This document shows, in pieces, positions 23,476 through 32,280 of a DNA stretch of 64,000 bases. The DNA is from Prorocentrum cordatum. Its lineage: Eukaryota; Sar; Dinophyceae; Prorocentrales; Prorocentraceae. The stretch's first letter is position 1; the number at the start of each line of letters is the position of its first letter. The stretch is from assembly GCA_963575745.1 (NCBI GenBank), contig CAUYUJ010014339.1, forward strand, positions 298,380 to 362,379. The letters run 5' to 3'. The notes beneath the pieces are model-generated. The model ran no database searches. It was given only the letters and a program-made list of their open reading frames with translations, and was not told where the DNA came from. The position numbers and the translations under genes are program-made.

Positions 23476-23698
23476 CTGCTGTTCGGCCCGATTCTTTCCG
23501 GGGGTGGGCAAGGTCCCCCGTTGGGAAGACGACCCGGGACCAGGCCCAGCGGGCGCAGGCCCGCGCGACGTCCGGCCGCCACGCCACTCGAGAACCGAGG
23601 AAACAGGGCGGGGTGGGGGCCAGGGTGGGGGCAGGGTGGGGGCATGACGACCTTCGACTCAAGGCGGCCAGCAGACCACGGGGCTATGTATACACATA

Positions 23699-23703
<5 letters not shown>

Positions 23704-23738
<35 letters not shown>

Positions 23739-23868
23739 TACTGGCCATCGCTCGGACGTCCATTCCCTGTTTTTTTTCGGTTTCGTGCGTGGTTGTTTCG
23801 CCAAATGATCAAGGATGCTCCTCGAGGGCCCTCGCCGAAGGAAAAAAACACACGTCCGAGCGATACCA

Positions 23869-23905
<37 letters not shown>
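23704..23905. repeat. (TA)n microsatellite split by a transposon
   Basis: TATATA runs lie at 23704-23734 and 23873-23902. The intervening sequence is a family C element (23743-23868), so one TA tract appears to have been interrupted by insertion. Confidence 0.85.
23743..23868. mobile_element. Family C element, copy 1
   Basis: Left end TGGCCATCGCTCGGACGT, right end ACGTCCGAGCGATACCA, inverted over 17-18 bases. The interior (CGGTTTCGTGCGTGGTTG, CGCCAAATGATCAAGGATGC, CCTCGCCGAAGGAAAAA) is shared with 29942-30073 and 36246-36376. Confidence 0.85.
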
Positions 23906-23999
23906 ATTCACATAAATCCGTAAGGAGCCTTGGCCCCCCAGAGAGCCCGAGGGCGCCTGGAGGGCCCCGAAACGGCATTGGAGCTCCCCAGAAGAGCCC

Positions 24000-24540
24000 C
24001 GAGACGGCCTGAACAGGCCCCGAGGCGACCAAAGACAGCCCCGAGATGGCCCAAGACCGCCCTCAGACGGCCTACGATGCTCCCAAGACGGCCCCATAGG
24101 CCACCAAGACGCCCCAGGACGGACGGCTCCGAGGGGACACTCTCGGGGGGCCCGAGAAGCCGAAATCGTAGATTTGTCCTGGGTTTCCTATGTATTCTGA
24201 GATTCTCGCGCTCTCTACCGTCTGGACCCCCAAGACGGCCCAAGAGGCCTCCAGGATCGCCCCGAGACGGCCCAAGAGGAGCCCAAGAAAGCCCCAAGAC
24301 AGCCCCAGAGGGGCCCAAGGGGGGCCCAAGAGGCCCCAAAGACGGCCTGTATAGACCCCATTGCGGCCCCCCAAAGCAGCCCAACAAGCTCCCAAGAGGC
24401 CACCAAGACAGGCCAAGAGGGCCCCGAGCCTGCCCATGAGGGCCCCAAGACGGCCCTGATGCTGTCAAGACCCCCAGAGGTCTTCACGCGCCCGAAGAGA
24501 GCCCGAGGAGGACCCTCAAGAGGGCTTGAAGAGGCGAAAA
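24000..24540. repeat. Degenerate CCAAGACGGCC-type short tandem array
   Basis: Loose ~11-16-base units such as CCCCAAGACGGCCC and GCCCCGAGACGGCC. It resembles 46360-47330 in the same orientation and 24780-25250 in the opposite one. Confidence 0.7.
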
Positions 24541-24679
24541 TAATAGATTCCACGCTGGTTGTCGATCGCACGCCGCAGCTTGCTGGCATTTGCGCGCCGG
24601 AAACAGAAGCGCGCGTCGGCAAATCTCGACTCACGCAGCTCCGTGGATTTCATCAACGCCCACACTAGTATACTCACAC

Positions 24680-24762
24680 ATATATATGTATACACATGTG
24701 TATATATATATACGTATATATATATATATATATGTGTATAATGTGTGTATATATATATATTC
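24680..24762. repeat. (TA)n/(TATG)n microsatellite
   Basis: TATATATGTATACACATGTG and TATATATATATATATATG runs, AT-rich in a GC-rich setting. Confidence 0.9.
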
Positions 24763-24779
24763 TCTGACCGCCGCCGTAC

Positions 24780-25250
24780 TAATCCAGGGGGCCCTAGAGG
24801 ATTGCAGGGTGCTTCTCGGACGCAGTTTCGACCCCTCTTGGGGCCTGTTTTGGCGTCTCTTGGGAACTTGTTGGGGCCTCTTGGGGAGCGGGGGCTGGCC
24901 GGGGGCCTCTGTGGGGGTCCTTGGTGCCTCTCGGGGGCCGTTCTGGGGGCCGTCTCGGGCGCCTCTTGGGCCGTTGGGGCGATCTGAGTGCTTCTTGGGC
25001 CGTCTTGGCGCGTCGGAAGGCGAGAAATTGTTGATGCTGACAACGTACGTTTTCCCAGAAGGGAATTGGGGCGATTTTGGCCTCTCGGGGCTCCCTGGGG
25101 TGCCTTGGGGCGAAAAGGGGGCCTCTGGGACTGTCTTGGGGCCACCGCGGGCGTCTTGTAGCCCTCTCTTGGCCCAGCTTGGGGCCCCCCCGGAAGCCAT
25201 CGGGAGCCGTCTTGGGCCGTCGAGGCGCGCTCGGGACCCGGAGGCCCCCG
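24780..25250. repeat. Inverted homologue of the 46.4-47.3 kb repeat
   Basis: Consists of CTTGGGGCCGTCTTGGG-type units. The reverse complement of about 25035-25075 (AAATCGCCCCAATTCCC...GGGAAAACGTACG) matches the core at 46449-46500 and 46809-46850 (AAATCGCCCCATTCCC..GGGAAAACGTACAT). Confidence 0.6.
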
Positions 25251-26059
25251 GCGGGGCGCAGGCCTATAGCCGGATCGGTGTGCGATGCATGCGGGTACTC
25301 CTCGCAGCCGCGCGGCTACACACGCCTCACGTATGGCCCCGACCCGCCGTGGGCGCAACAGCGTGCTGGATTGGTGCTGGGCGCCGCGGCGTGCCCAGAC
25401 TCGGCGGCGAGCCCACGGTCCACGCGCAACACACACTCAAGCCTTCAGCAAGGGCTCCCAACGTCGCGCTCTCGCGCCGCCTCCCAGGGGAGAAGAGGAG
25501 GACGAGGGGTCGGAGCCGAAGCGCGAAGCGCGAGGCGCGAACAACTTCGCGCCCCCGAGGGCGCCCTTGTTTAGGGCGACGAGATCTGGACACAGCCACT
25601 GCCCCCGGGCCTGGCCCACTAGGGCCCCGGGAGCGGTGCGCGTGCGCCTCCCCGGCCATGGCCAGGAGGGCGCGTGCACACACCCCGCCCCCTGGGCCCG
25701 AGTGGGCCCTGCAGGGGCCCCCAGAGGCCGAGAGGGTCTCTCGTGCTCCATCCTCCTCCCTCCCCCGTGTTCCCTCCTTCCTTCCATCCTGAATCCTCTC
25801 TTTCCCTGCCTCGGGAGCTGCACGAAACACACGCTGCAGGCAAGACAGATGGTTACACACCTCCAAGCGGGTACGCTCGAGGACGAAGGCGGCGGGTATC
25901 GGAGGGCTTGGGTGCAGCAAACCTCCCGCCGCGATCCGTTCCACGGCGCGAGGGGGGCCCGCGGTCCCGGCAGGAGGCCTGGCGGCCCATCGCCCGGGCA
26001 CGGCGGCGCGCGGGGCCGCGAAGGCCCTGCGAGGGCCCCCGGGATCCCCGAGGGCCCAA
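25251..26059. other. Mixed stretch with a palindromic GCGAAGCGCG cluster, no gene supported
   Basis: 25455-25575 holds CTCTCGCGCCGCC, GAAGCGCGAAGCGCGAGGCG and AACAACTTCGCGCCC, shared with 27024-27185. The rest carries overlapping open frames without recognisable motifs. Confidence 0.45.
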
Positions 26060-26150
26060 GGAGGAGGAGGAGGAGGAGGAGGAGGAGGAGGAGGCGGAGG
26101 ACCTCCTCCTCCTCCTCCCTCCTCCTCCTCCTCCTCCTCCCTCCGCATTA
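26060..26150. repeat. (GGA)n-(CCT)n perfect hairpin
   Basis: About 35-40 bases of GGAGGAGGA are followed after GGCGGAGGAC by a similar length of CTCCTCCTC on the same strand, so the tract can fold on itself. Confidence 0.9.
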
Positions 26151-26189
26151 TGCCGCCTCCTGCTCGATGTCCTCCTGTGTGCCGCTCTT

Positions 26190-26381
26190 AGGGGAACTAA
26201 CAATGACATAAACATAAAAACTCTGAGATCTGCGCGGGTTTCTCGGATCCGCGGCGGGGCCCCCTGGCGGCGCCTCCCGCGCCGCCCCTGGCGCGCTCCG
26301 CGCGCCACGGAGAGGGGGCCCAGTCCGAGAAATCCGCGTGGACCTCCGAGGTGTTATGTTTATGGCATGATTTGTTCCCCT
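26190..26381. mobile_element. Family B hairpin element, copy 1 (complete)
   Basis: Left end AGGGGAACTAACAATGACAT, right end GGCATGATTTGTTCCCCT. Inner arms GCGCGGGTTTCTCGGATCCGC / CGAGAAATCCGCGTGGACCT flank a GC-rich core (GGCGGCGCC, GCGCGCTCCGCGCG). Other copies: 29564-29697, 30127-30300, 30476-30650, 36619-36815 and 48341-48533. Confidence 0.8.
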
Positions 26382-26715
26382 ATCTTCGGAGCAGCAAGAG
26401 AAGAACCCCCTGTCGTTTGGGAGGCGACCCAAGGTAGGAGTGCAAAAGCTTTAGGGATAAGGGGGTGGCATGAAACGATTCACCAAACAAGGGCCCCCAA
26501 TCCTTGGGGGGGCGACCTACGCCAGGAGGCCAAAAACACCCGGGAGAAAGAGGGTCTCTTCTGCAGACGTATCCGACCGGGCCGCCCAGATGCACGACCC
26601 CGGATGCAAACAAGAGGGGCTCAGTGAGGCCGCGTCTTCCCTATGTTACTAGGGCTAGGGGTTCTTTTTATCCTCGAAGAACGTTCCCCAAAACGCACCC
26701 GCCTAGCACTTAGTG

Positions 26716-26948
26716 GGCCCTGGAAACGACAGGGCCGTTTTTTAACCGGTTCCGCTTTGCCGTTTCTCTGCCGGTTCCGACGCCGTTTTTTTACCGATTC
26801 CGTCGCCGTTTTTTGACCGGTTCCGGCTCCGGTTCCAATCCTGGAGCCGTTTTTGTTGCCGCTTCCGGTCGCCGTTTTTGTGCCGCTTCCATGTTCAAGG
26901 GACATGCTTTTGGAAACGGTGAAAAAACGGCCCTGCCGTCTCCGGGGC
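26716..26948. mobile_element. Hairpin element inserted in family I repeat
   Basis: Left arm GCCCTGGAAACGACAGGGCC then GTTTTTTAACCGG; right arm CGGTGAAAAAACGGCCCTGC then CGTCTCCGGGGC. Inside are degenerate GCCGTTTTTTTACCGATTCC units. The second copy of the host repeat lacks it, which supports insertion. Confidence 0.65.
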
Positions 26949-27023
26949 TCACAGAGCTAGGCCCCAGCAGCCGCAACCTGGCGGGATGGACAGAAAGTCG
27001 GACCTGGGAAAAGCAAGGGCTCC

Positions 27024-27185
27024 CAGCTTCGCGCTTCGCGCTGCGCGAAGCGCGAATAACTTCGCGCTCTCGCGCCGCCCTCCCAAAGGGAGAATAGGAG
27101 GACGAGGAGGAGGGGGAGAAGGAACGAGGACCGCGAAGCGCGAAGCGCGAATAACTTCGCGCCCTCGCGGGAGCCCTTGGAAAGA
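27024..27185. repeat. GCGAAGCGCG / AACTTCGCGC palindromic cluster
   Basis: Two blocks of TTCGCGCTGCGCGAAGCGCG and ATAACTTCGCGC flank a GAATAGGAGGACGAGGAGG segment; related sequence is at 25455-25575. Confidence 0.6.
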
Positions 27186-27545
27186 ACACCGCTCGAGAAC
27201 GTGAGGCCCTCCGTCGGCCAAAACGAACAGAGCAGCCAGGGGTGCCCTCCCCAGGCGGCACAAGAGCGTCCAAGAAACACGCGAGGAACACGAGGGTACC
27301 CTCCCCGAGCCGACCTCGATATCTTGCGCCTCGGTCCAACTGTGACCCCACCCAACCGGAGATTGTTATCATCACTGGGGACAGCCGTGCTTGCCGCGCG
27401 AACGTCGATCTGGATAATGCTGGCAACCGCAATTCGCGGACCGCCAGACACGAGAAAGCCGAAGCGAGTCTATACACGGGTGGGGCCGATGTCACGTTCA
27501 TTGCCAACGAAGGTCTCGGCCACCCTGCGGGCCGCGGAGGCCCGC

Positions 27546-27710
27546 TCAAGAGTAGGTCTTCGTGCTTCCGGCCGCCGCACGCTTATCCCGGCAGGCGTCG
27601 TTCTTCTCCTTCTTGGCAGCGGCCTTCTCCGGATTCGCCTTCGCCTTGTTCTCCTGCTTCTTCTTTTTCTTCTCGGCGTCAGTGAGCTTGTCAGCGATCT
27701 TGGGCGGCAT
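27546..27710 (-). CDS. Small Lys-rich protein, 54 residues, intronless
   Basis: Complete ATG-to-TGA frame. The product starts MPPKIADKLTDAEKKKKK and ends STKTYS, with about 15 Lys, many Ala and Glu, one Cys (residue 40) and a predicted mostly helical, highly charged chain. I do not recognise a family; a nucleic-acid or ribosome-associated basic protein would fit but is a guess. Codons are strongly biased to G/C third positions (AAG over AAA), unlike the flanking repeats. The 5' flank carries a degraded spliced-leader 3' end at 27781-27801, 70 bases before the ATG, a normal 5' UTR length. No intron is needed. Known biology: dinoflagellate mRNAs are trans-spliced with a 22-nt leader, and reinserted cDNAs keep leader relics. 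Inference: a retroposed gene copy, possibly still expressed. Confidence 0.6.
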   Translation of the reverse strand: MPPKIADKLTDAEKKKKKQENKAKANPEKAAAKKEKNDACRDKRAAAGSTKTYS

Positions 27711-27780
27711 GGCGCAGGCGCTGGCTTGTGTAGACGGTTTACTAGATTATTCGCTCTCCCAGAGCTCGGACTTCAGACCA

Positions 27781-27801
27781 CTTGAACCAAATTGGATTTA
27801 A
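27781..27801 (-). other. Probable relict of the dinoflagellate spliced leader
   Basis: On the minus strand this reads ATCCAATTTGGTTCAAG at its 3' end. Against the known leader 3' part (GCCATTTTGGCTCAAG) 13 of the last 15 bases match; the more 5' bases match poorly (14 of 21 overall). The position just upstream of a small intact ORF is where a relic would be expected. Confidence 0.5.
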
Positions 27802-27846
27802 CCAGAAATGTACGGTGGAGAGACAAACGAAACGCCCAACATTATA

Positions 27847-28453
27847 ATGGAATCGGATCCAACAGTGGGGACATTCGATTTCTGTTGCTCCCATCGTTAA
27901 AGAACACATCCCAGACAAAAAAATCTAGCACCCAGAAAAATATCGAAACCGTGTCGACCCGACACGTGAACACCCTCCAATGTCGGTACTCTCTCGGTGC
28001 TCGAAATTCCATCTGGTGATCAAAGGTAAAATAGGTTGGAACATCATTTCATTGTGTCGGGCGTGTCCCCCTACAGGGGGAGTTTTGACGAAAGATAAAA
28101 AAAAATACCCCCAACATACCCCAAAAAGGACAACCAGTACCCCCAAAATAGGCCCCCGACTATTTTTGGATTATTCTTTGACTATTTGTAGGGTATTTTT
28201 TATTTCTCGTCGAAGATCCCCCTGTAGGGGGACACGCCCGACACAATGTTATGATGTTCCAACCTACTTTAGCCTTGGTCACCAGATGGAATTTCGAGCA
28301 CCGAGAGAGTACCGACATTGGAGGGTGTTCACGTGTCGGGTCGACACGGTTTCGATACTTTTCTGGGTGCTCGATGTTTTTGTCTGGGATATGGTTTTTT
28401 AGCGATGTGAGCAAGATACATCGAATGCCCCCAGTGTTGGATCCGATTCCATT
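27847..28453. mobile_element. Foldback element with ~280-base arms
   Basis: Left end AATGGAATCGGATCCAAC, right end GTTGGATCCGATTCCATT. Outer arms carry AACACATCCCAGACAAAA, CACCCAGAAAAATATCGAAA, CCGACACGTGAACACCC, CCAATGTCGGTACTCTCTCG and TCCATCTGGTGATCAAAGG on the left and their complements on the right. The middle (28051-28247) is a complete family D hairpin. A half-copy is at 49611-49835. No transposase lies inside. Confidence 0.85.
28051..28247. mobile_element. Family D hairpin element, copy 2, at the centre of a foldback
   Basis: ATTGTGTCGGGCGTGTCCCC and GGGGACACGCCCGACACAAT are perfect inverted ends; the interior includes GACTATTTTTGGATTATTC. It sits at the symmetry axis of the larger foldback, so it may be that element's own centre. 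Confidence 0.75.
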
Positions 28454-28594
28454 AACATGAGATCAGATCGCCACGTTCAGAACATCAGAACGGCAGCCCC
28501 TCTGAGGCCCGGGTGGTGGAGGAGGCCCCCTCCTGGCAGAGAAAGGCGACGGGCCCCGAGGGACAAGCGGGCCCTGGAGCCCGCGGGCCTTCCC

Positions 28595-28830
28595 CGCCTC
28601 ATCCTCCTCCTCCTCCTCCTCCTCTTCTTCCGCTTCCTCGCCCACCCCGCCTCCTCCTCCTCTCCTCCTCCTCCTCCTCCCTCCTCCTCCTCCTCCTCCT
28701 CCTCCTCCTCCTCCTCCTCCTCCTCCTCCTCCTCCTCCTCCTCCTCCTCTCCTCCTCACTCCTCCTCCTCCTCCTCCGCCCTCCTCCTCCTCCTCCTCCT
28801 CCTCCTCCTCCTCCTCGTCCTCCTCCCCGC
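28595..28830. repeat. (CTC)n tract
   Basis: CTCCTCCTC for most of 235 bases with a few CGC/CAC interruptions. It creates poly-Ser/Leu/Pro/Arg frames. Confidence 0.95.
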
Positions 28831-28982
28831 CCAGGACGACTCCCTCATCCTGCAGGGAAAGGGCCCCGAGGGCTCGAGCACGGCGAACAGCACTCGGGGC
28901 CCCCGTTTCCCCGATGCCTCGAACAAGAAGTCGGCGGTGGGCAAACGTCCCTTTAATACATCTCCCTTTAGTGAAAACGGCC

Positions 28983-29390
28983 TGACAGTGGTTCCTCCTC
29001 CTCCTCTGACTTGGCGGCGCGCGCGAGGGGGTGGAGGGAGGGGGGAGGGCTTCTCAGGAGGCGGCTGCTTCTTCGAAGGCGCCGGCCTCCCATCTTGTGG
29101 ACGAGGCCCGCGCCTTCTGAGAAGCAGGTGTGCTTCTCAGAAGCCCTCCCCCCTCCCCCCCGCCCCCCCTCGAGCTGCGCGTGGCTGACCGACAACAAGC
29201 CTGCCCGAACTTCGGCGGAGGACAAACCTCCCTTAATAAACCTCCCTTTAGTGAACACGGCCTGGGACCGACACTGACGGGCCTGGACCCGCAAAAATGA
29301 CGGCCGCGGCGCCCCCTCGCGAACCGGAAACGGCCAATTCGCTAATCGACGTGTCAGGGCAGGAGGTCTGTCCACCCCCGAGGAAGACAG
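28983..29390. repeat. Family J long repeat, copy 1
   Basis: Nearly identical to 41581-41985: CAGTGGTTCCTCC, GACTTGGCGGCGCGCGCGAG, CTTCTCAGGAGGCGGCTGCT, ATCTTGTGGACGAGGCCCGC, CCTCGAGCTGCGCGTGGCTG, then CTCCCTTTAGTGAA, GGCCTGGGACCGACA, CTCGCGAACCGGAAACGGCC, ATCGACGTGTCAGGG. The last ~160 bases also occur alone at 34985-35150 and 38905-39072. Confidence 0.75.
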
Positions 29391-29400
29391 ATCAAGGGTT

Positions 29401-29557
29401 AAGTCGGGCCTGTCCCCCTGCAGGAGGATTCACGATGAAAAATTAAAAACAACCAAAAATAATCCAAAATTGTCAAAAGATGCTAATCAAAAATAATCTC
29501 CAGACTATGTTTTCACTATTTTTGGATATTCCCCGTAGAGGGACAGGCCCGACTTAC
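29401..29557. mobile_element. Family D hairpin element, copy 3
   Basis: AAGTCGGGCCTGTCCCCCTG ... AGAGGGACAGGCCCGACTT: 19-base inverted ends with an AT-rich interior (AAAAATTAAAAACAACC). Confidence 0.85.
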
Positions 29558-29563
29558 ATATAG

Positions 29564-29697
29564 GGGAACGACGAATCACATAAACGTAAACATTCGGAGG
29601 TCCGCGCGGATTCCTCGGATCCGCGCTGGGCTCCCCTCCCTGGCGCGCGGAGCGCCCCAGGGGGGCGCCAGAGGCGCCGCCAGGGGGCGCCAGCGCT
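29564..29697. mobile_element. Family B element, copy 2, right end missing
   Basis: Starts AGGGGAACGACGAATCACAT, keeps GAGGTCCGCGCGGATTCCTC and the GGCGCC core, then ends where family A begins. It is the truncated left part of the element. Confidence 0.7.
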
Positions 29698-29699
29698 AG

Positions 29700-29940
29700 A
29701 GGCCTCCTAGATGGGGTCGGAGTAGATGGAGTCGAAGGATCACACCGCATCGGCGATGCATCGGCGATGCATCGGCGATACACCGGCGATGCACCGGCGA
29801 TGCACCGGCGATGCACCGGCAACGTCGGCGGTGCATCGTCGACGTCGACGTGAAGCAAATCGAGCTGCACATCGAGCCGCATCGCCGATGTATCGGCGAT
29901 GCGGCGCGAGCCTCCGACCCCATCTGTTCCGACCCCATCT
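29700..29940. mobile_element. Family A hairpin element, copy 3
   Basis: Left AGGCCTCCTAGATGGGGTC, right CCGACCCCATCT with the last ~10 bases missing. CATCGGCGATGCACCGGCG units are expanded to about six on the left, so the arms are unequal. Confidence 0.8.
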
Positions 29941-29941
29941 C

Positions 29942-30073
29942 TCGCCATCGCTCGGACGTCCATTTTCTGTGTTTGTTTCGGTTTCATGCGTGGTTTTTTC
30001 GCCAAATGATCAAGGATGCTCCTCGATGGTCCTCGCCGAAGGAAAAATGCACACGTCCGAGCGATGCCAAGAT
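29942..30073. mobile_element. Family C element, copy 2
   Basis: CGCCATCGCTCGGACGTCC ... CACGTCCGAGCGATGCCA ends and the same interior as 23743-23868. It directly abuts family A copy 3. Confidence 0.8.
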
Positions 30074-30126
30074 CTTGGAGGCCCAGAAGCGCACTATTCG
30101 CGCACGGCTGCACAAACGGAGCCCGT

Positions 30127-30300
30127 CGGAGGCCCCGTGCGAACTTCCCCGGGTCGGAGCGGGGCCCCCTCCCCTCTCTGGCGCGCGGCGCGCGCCGAGG
30201 GGCGGCGCCGCCAGGGGGGGGGGGGAGGTAGGTACAGCGCCGACCCAAGAGATCCGCCCGGGCCTCCAAATCGTTATGCTTGCAACGTCTGGAACATGGA
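30127..30300. mobile_element. Family B-like element, diverged copy 3
   Basis: GGAGGCCCCGTGCGAACTTC, GGCGCGCGGCGCGCGCC, GGCGGCGCCGCCAGG and GAGATCCGCCCGGGCCTCC correspond to family B with many substitutions. Ends are eroded. Confidence 0.5.
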
Positions 30301-30302
30301 AT

Positions 30303-30475
30303 AGGAAGGGGCCCTGAGACACACAAACAAACACACACACACACGAATAGAAGGATTCCCCCTATACTTTCCCATATGTTCTGGACTGTTGTCTACCCTC
30401 CCACTTCCCACAGTTTCCCGTATCTTCTTGGGAATCGACGATTGATTGTGCCTGTGTTTTGTCCCTCCTGAAAGT
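30303..30475. repeat. Family O repeat, copy 2
   Basis: GGAAGGGGCCCTGAGACACAC, CTTTCCCATATGTTCTG, GTTGTCTACCC, GTTTCCCGTATCTTC and GATTGATTGTGCCTGTGTTT are in the same order as at 37960-38112. Confidence 0.65.
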
Positions 30476-30650
30476 AAGGGAACGAGCAATGGCATAAACA
30501 TAAAAGTTCGGAGGTCTGCGCGGGTTTCTTGGATCCGCGCTTGGGGCCCTCTGGCGGCGCCTCCGGCGCCGCCCCTGGCGCGCTCCGCGCGCCAGGGAGA
30601 GGGGTCCAGCGCCGATCCGAGAAATCCGCGCGAACCTGCGAATTTTTCCC
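30476..30650. mobile_element. Family B element, copy 4
   Basis: AAGGGAACGAGCAATGGCAT start, GAGGTCTGCGCGGGTTTCTT, GC-rich core GGCGGCGCCTCCGGCGCCGC, right arm CGAGAAATCCGCGCGAACC. The final ATGCC..GTTCCCCT is lost. Confidence 0.75.
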
Positions 30651-30774
30651 AACCCTCCTGCGTCGTTTTGAACAGAGCACTGCGGTCGCATCGTCCTTCC
30701 TCCCGCCTCCCTCTCCCCTTCTCTCCTGCCTCTCACCGTGCTCCTTCCTGCGTGCTAGTTTGCCTCCTTCCTGG

Positions 30775-32280
30775 CCATCCTTGGGGGGCTGTGATCTGCG
30801 AATCTGTCTCCACTTTGGAGGGCTGCTGGGGGGTCCAGCGGAGTGGGGTCCCACGCTGATTCAGACGACTAGACCACGCCATCCCTGGGGGGCTGCGATC
30901 TGCGAAACTGTCGCCACTTTCGAAGGCTGCTGGGGGGGCCAGCGGAGTGGGGTCCCACGCAGATTCAGATTAGACCTCGTCATCCCTGGGAAGCTGCAAT
31001 CTGTAAAACCGTTGCCGCTTTCGACGGCTGCTGGGGGGGCCAGCGGGGTGGGGTCCCATGCAGATTCAGAGTAGCTCTCGTCATCCCTGGGGAGTTGCGA
31101 TCTGCTAAACTGTCGCCCCTTTCGAAAGCTGCTGGGGGGGCCAGTGGAGTGGGGTCCCACGCCAATCCATATTAGACCTCGGTATCCCTGGGAGGCTGCG
31201 ATCTGCAAAACCGTCACCATCGCCACTTTCGGGGGCTGTTGGGGGGTCCAACGAACAACGTCCTACGCGGATCCATATTAAACCTGGTCAATCCTGGGGG
31301 ACAGCGATTCGCGAAACTGTCGCCACTTTCGAAGGCCGTTGGGGGGTCCAGCGAGTAGCGTCCTACGGAAATGCAGATTCGACGTCGTTATCCCTGGAGA
31401 GCTGCGATGTGCGGAACTGTCCCCACTTTCGAAGGCTGCTGGGGGTCCAGCTCAGTGACGTCCCACGCAGATCTAGATTTGTCCTCGCCATCCCTAGGGG
31501 GGCTGCGACCTGTGAAGCCGTCGCCACTTGCAAGGGTTGCTGGGGAGGCCACAGGCGTGCTACCCCACGCAAATTCACACTAGACCTCGTCATCCCTGGG
31601 GGGCTGCGATCTGCAAAACTGTAGCCAATTTCGAGGGTCACTGGGGGATCCAAAGGACCGACGTCCTACGCAGATTTAGCTTCGACCTCGTCACCATATC
31701 AGACCTCGTCATCCCTGGGGGGCAACCATCTGCGAAACTGTCGCCGCTTTCGAAGGTTACTGGGGGGGTCCTACGGAATGACGTCCTACGCAGATTCTGA
31801 TTCGACCTCGTCACATCTGGGGGGCTGCGACCTGCGAAACTGTCGCCACTTTCGGGGGCTGTTGAGGTGGTCCAGCGGAATGACGTCCTACGAGGACTTA
31901 CGTTTGACCTCGTCATCACTGGAGAACCGCGATCTGCGAAACTGCCGCCACTTTCGAAAGCTGCTGGGGGGGCCAACGGAATGGGGCCCCACGCAGATTC
32001 AGATTACACCTGGTCATCCCTGAGGGGCTGCGATCTGCTAAACCGTCGCTGCTTTCGGACGGTTGCTGGGGGGGGGGCAGCGGAGTGCGGCGCTGCCCAA
32101 ACTCAGACTTGACGTCGCCATCCCTAGGGGGCTGCGATCTGCGAAACTGTCGCCATTTGCGAGGGATGCTGGGGGGGTCAGCGGAGCGAAGCACCACCCA
32201 GACTCATATTCGACGTCGTTATCCCTGGGGAGCTACGATCTGTAAAACCGTCGCCACTTTCTAAGGCTGCTTTGGGGTCC
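30775..32280. repeat. Satellite of ~102-bp units, about 15 copies
   Basis: Units follow CATCCCTGGGGGGCTGCGAT, CTGCGAAACTGTCGCCACTT, TCGAAGGCTGCTGGGGGG, CCAGCGGAGTGGGGTCCCAC, GCAGATTCAGATTAGACC. The CTGCGATC core recurs near 30789, 30893, 30994, 31095, 31196, 31302, 31402, 31503, 31604, 31723, 31825, 31926, 32028, 32132 and 32233. Spacing is mostly 101-104, with one unit near 119 that carries an extra CGTCACCATATCAGACC. Confidence 0.95.

Larger units (their letters stand above)
26500..27340. repeat. Family I composite element, copy 1
   Basis: Collinear with 37685-38330. Shared words in order: CTGCAGA.GTAT, GTGAGGCCGCGTCTTCC, GGGGTTCTTTTTATCC, CACCCGCCTAGCA, then after an insertion AACCTGGCGGGATGGACA, AGTCGGACCTG, GAGGCCCTCCGTCGGCC, CACCCTCCCCGA-CCGACCTCG. 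This copy carries a hairpin element at 26716-26948 and the GCGAAGCGCG cluster at 27024-27185, both absent from the other copy. Confidence 0.6.

Noticed and set aside
30775-32280. CRISPR-like or coding repeat array
   Set aside because: Unit length of about 102 is not a multiple of three in most units, there are no spacers, and frames break repeatedly.
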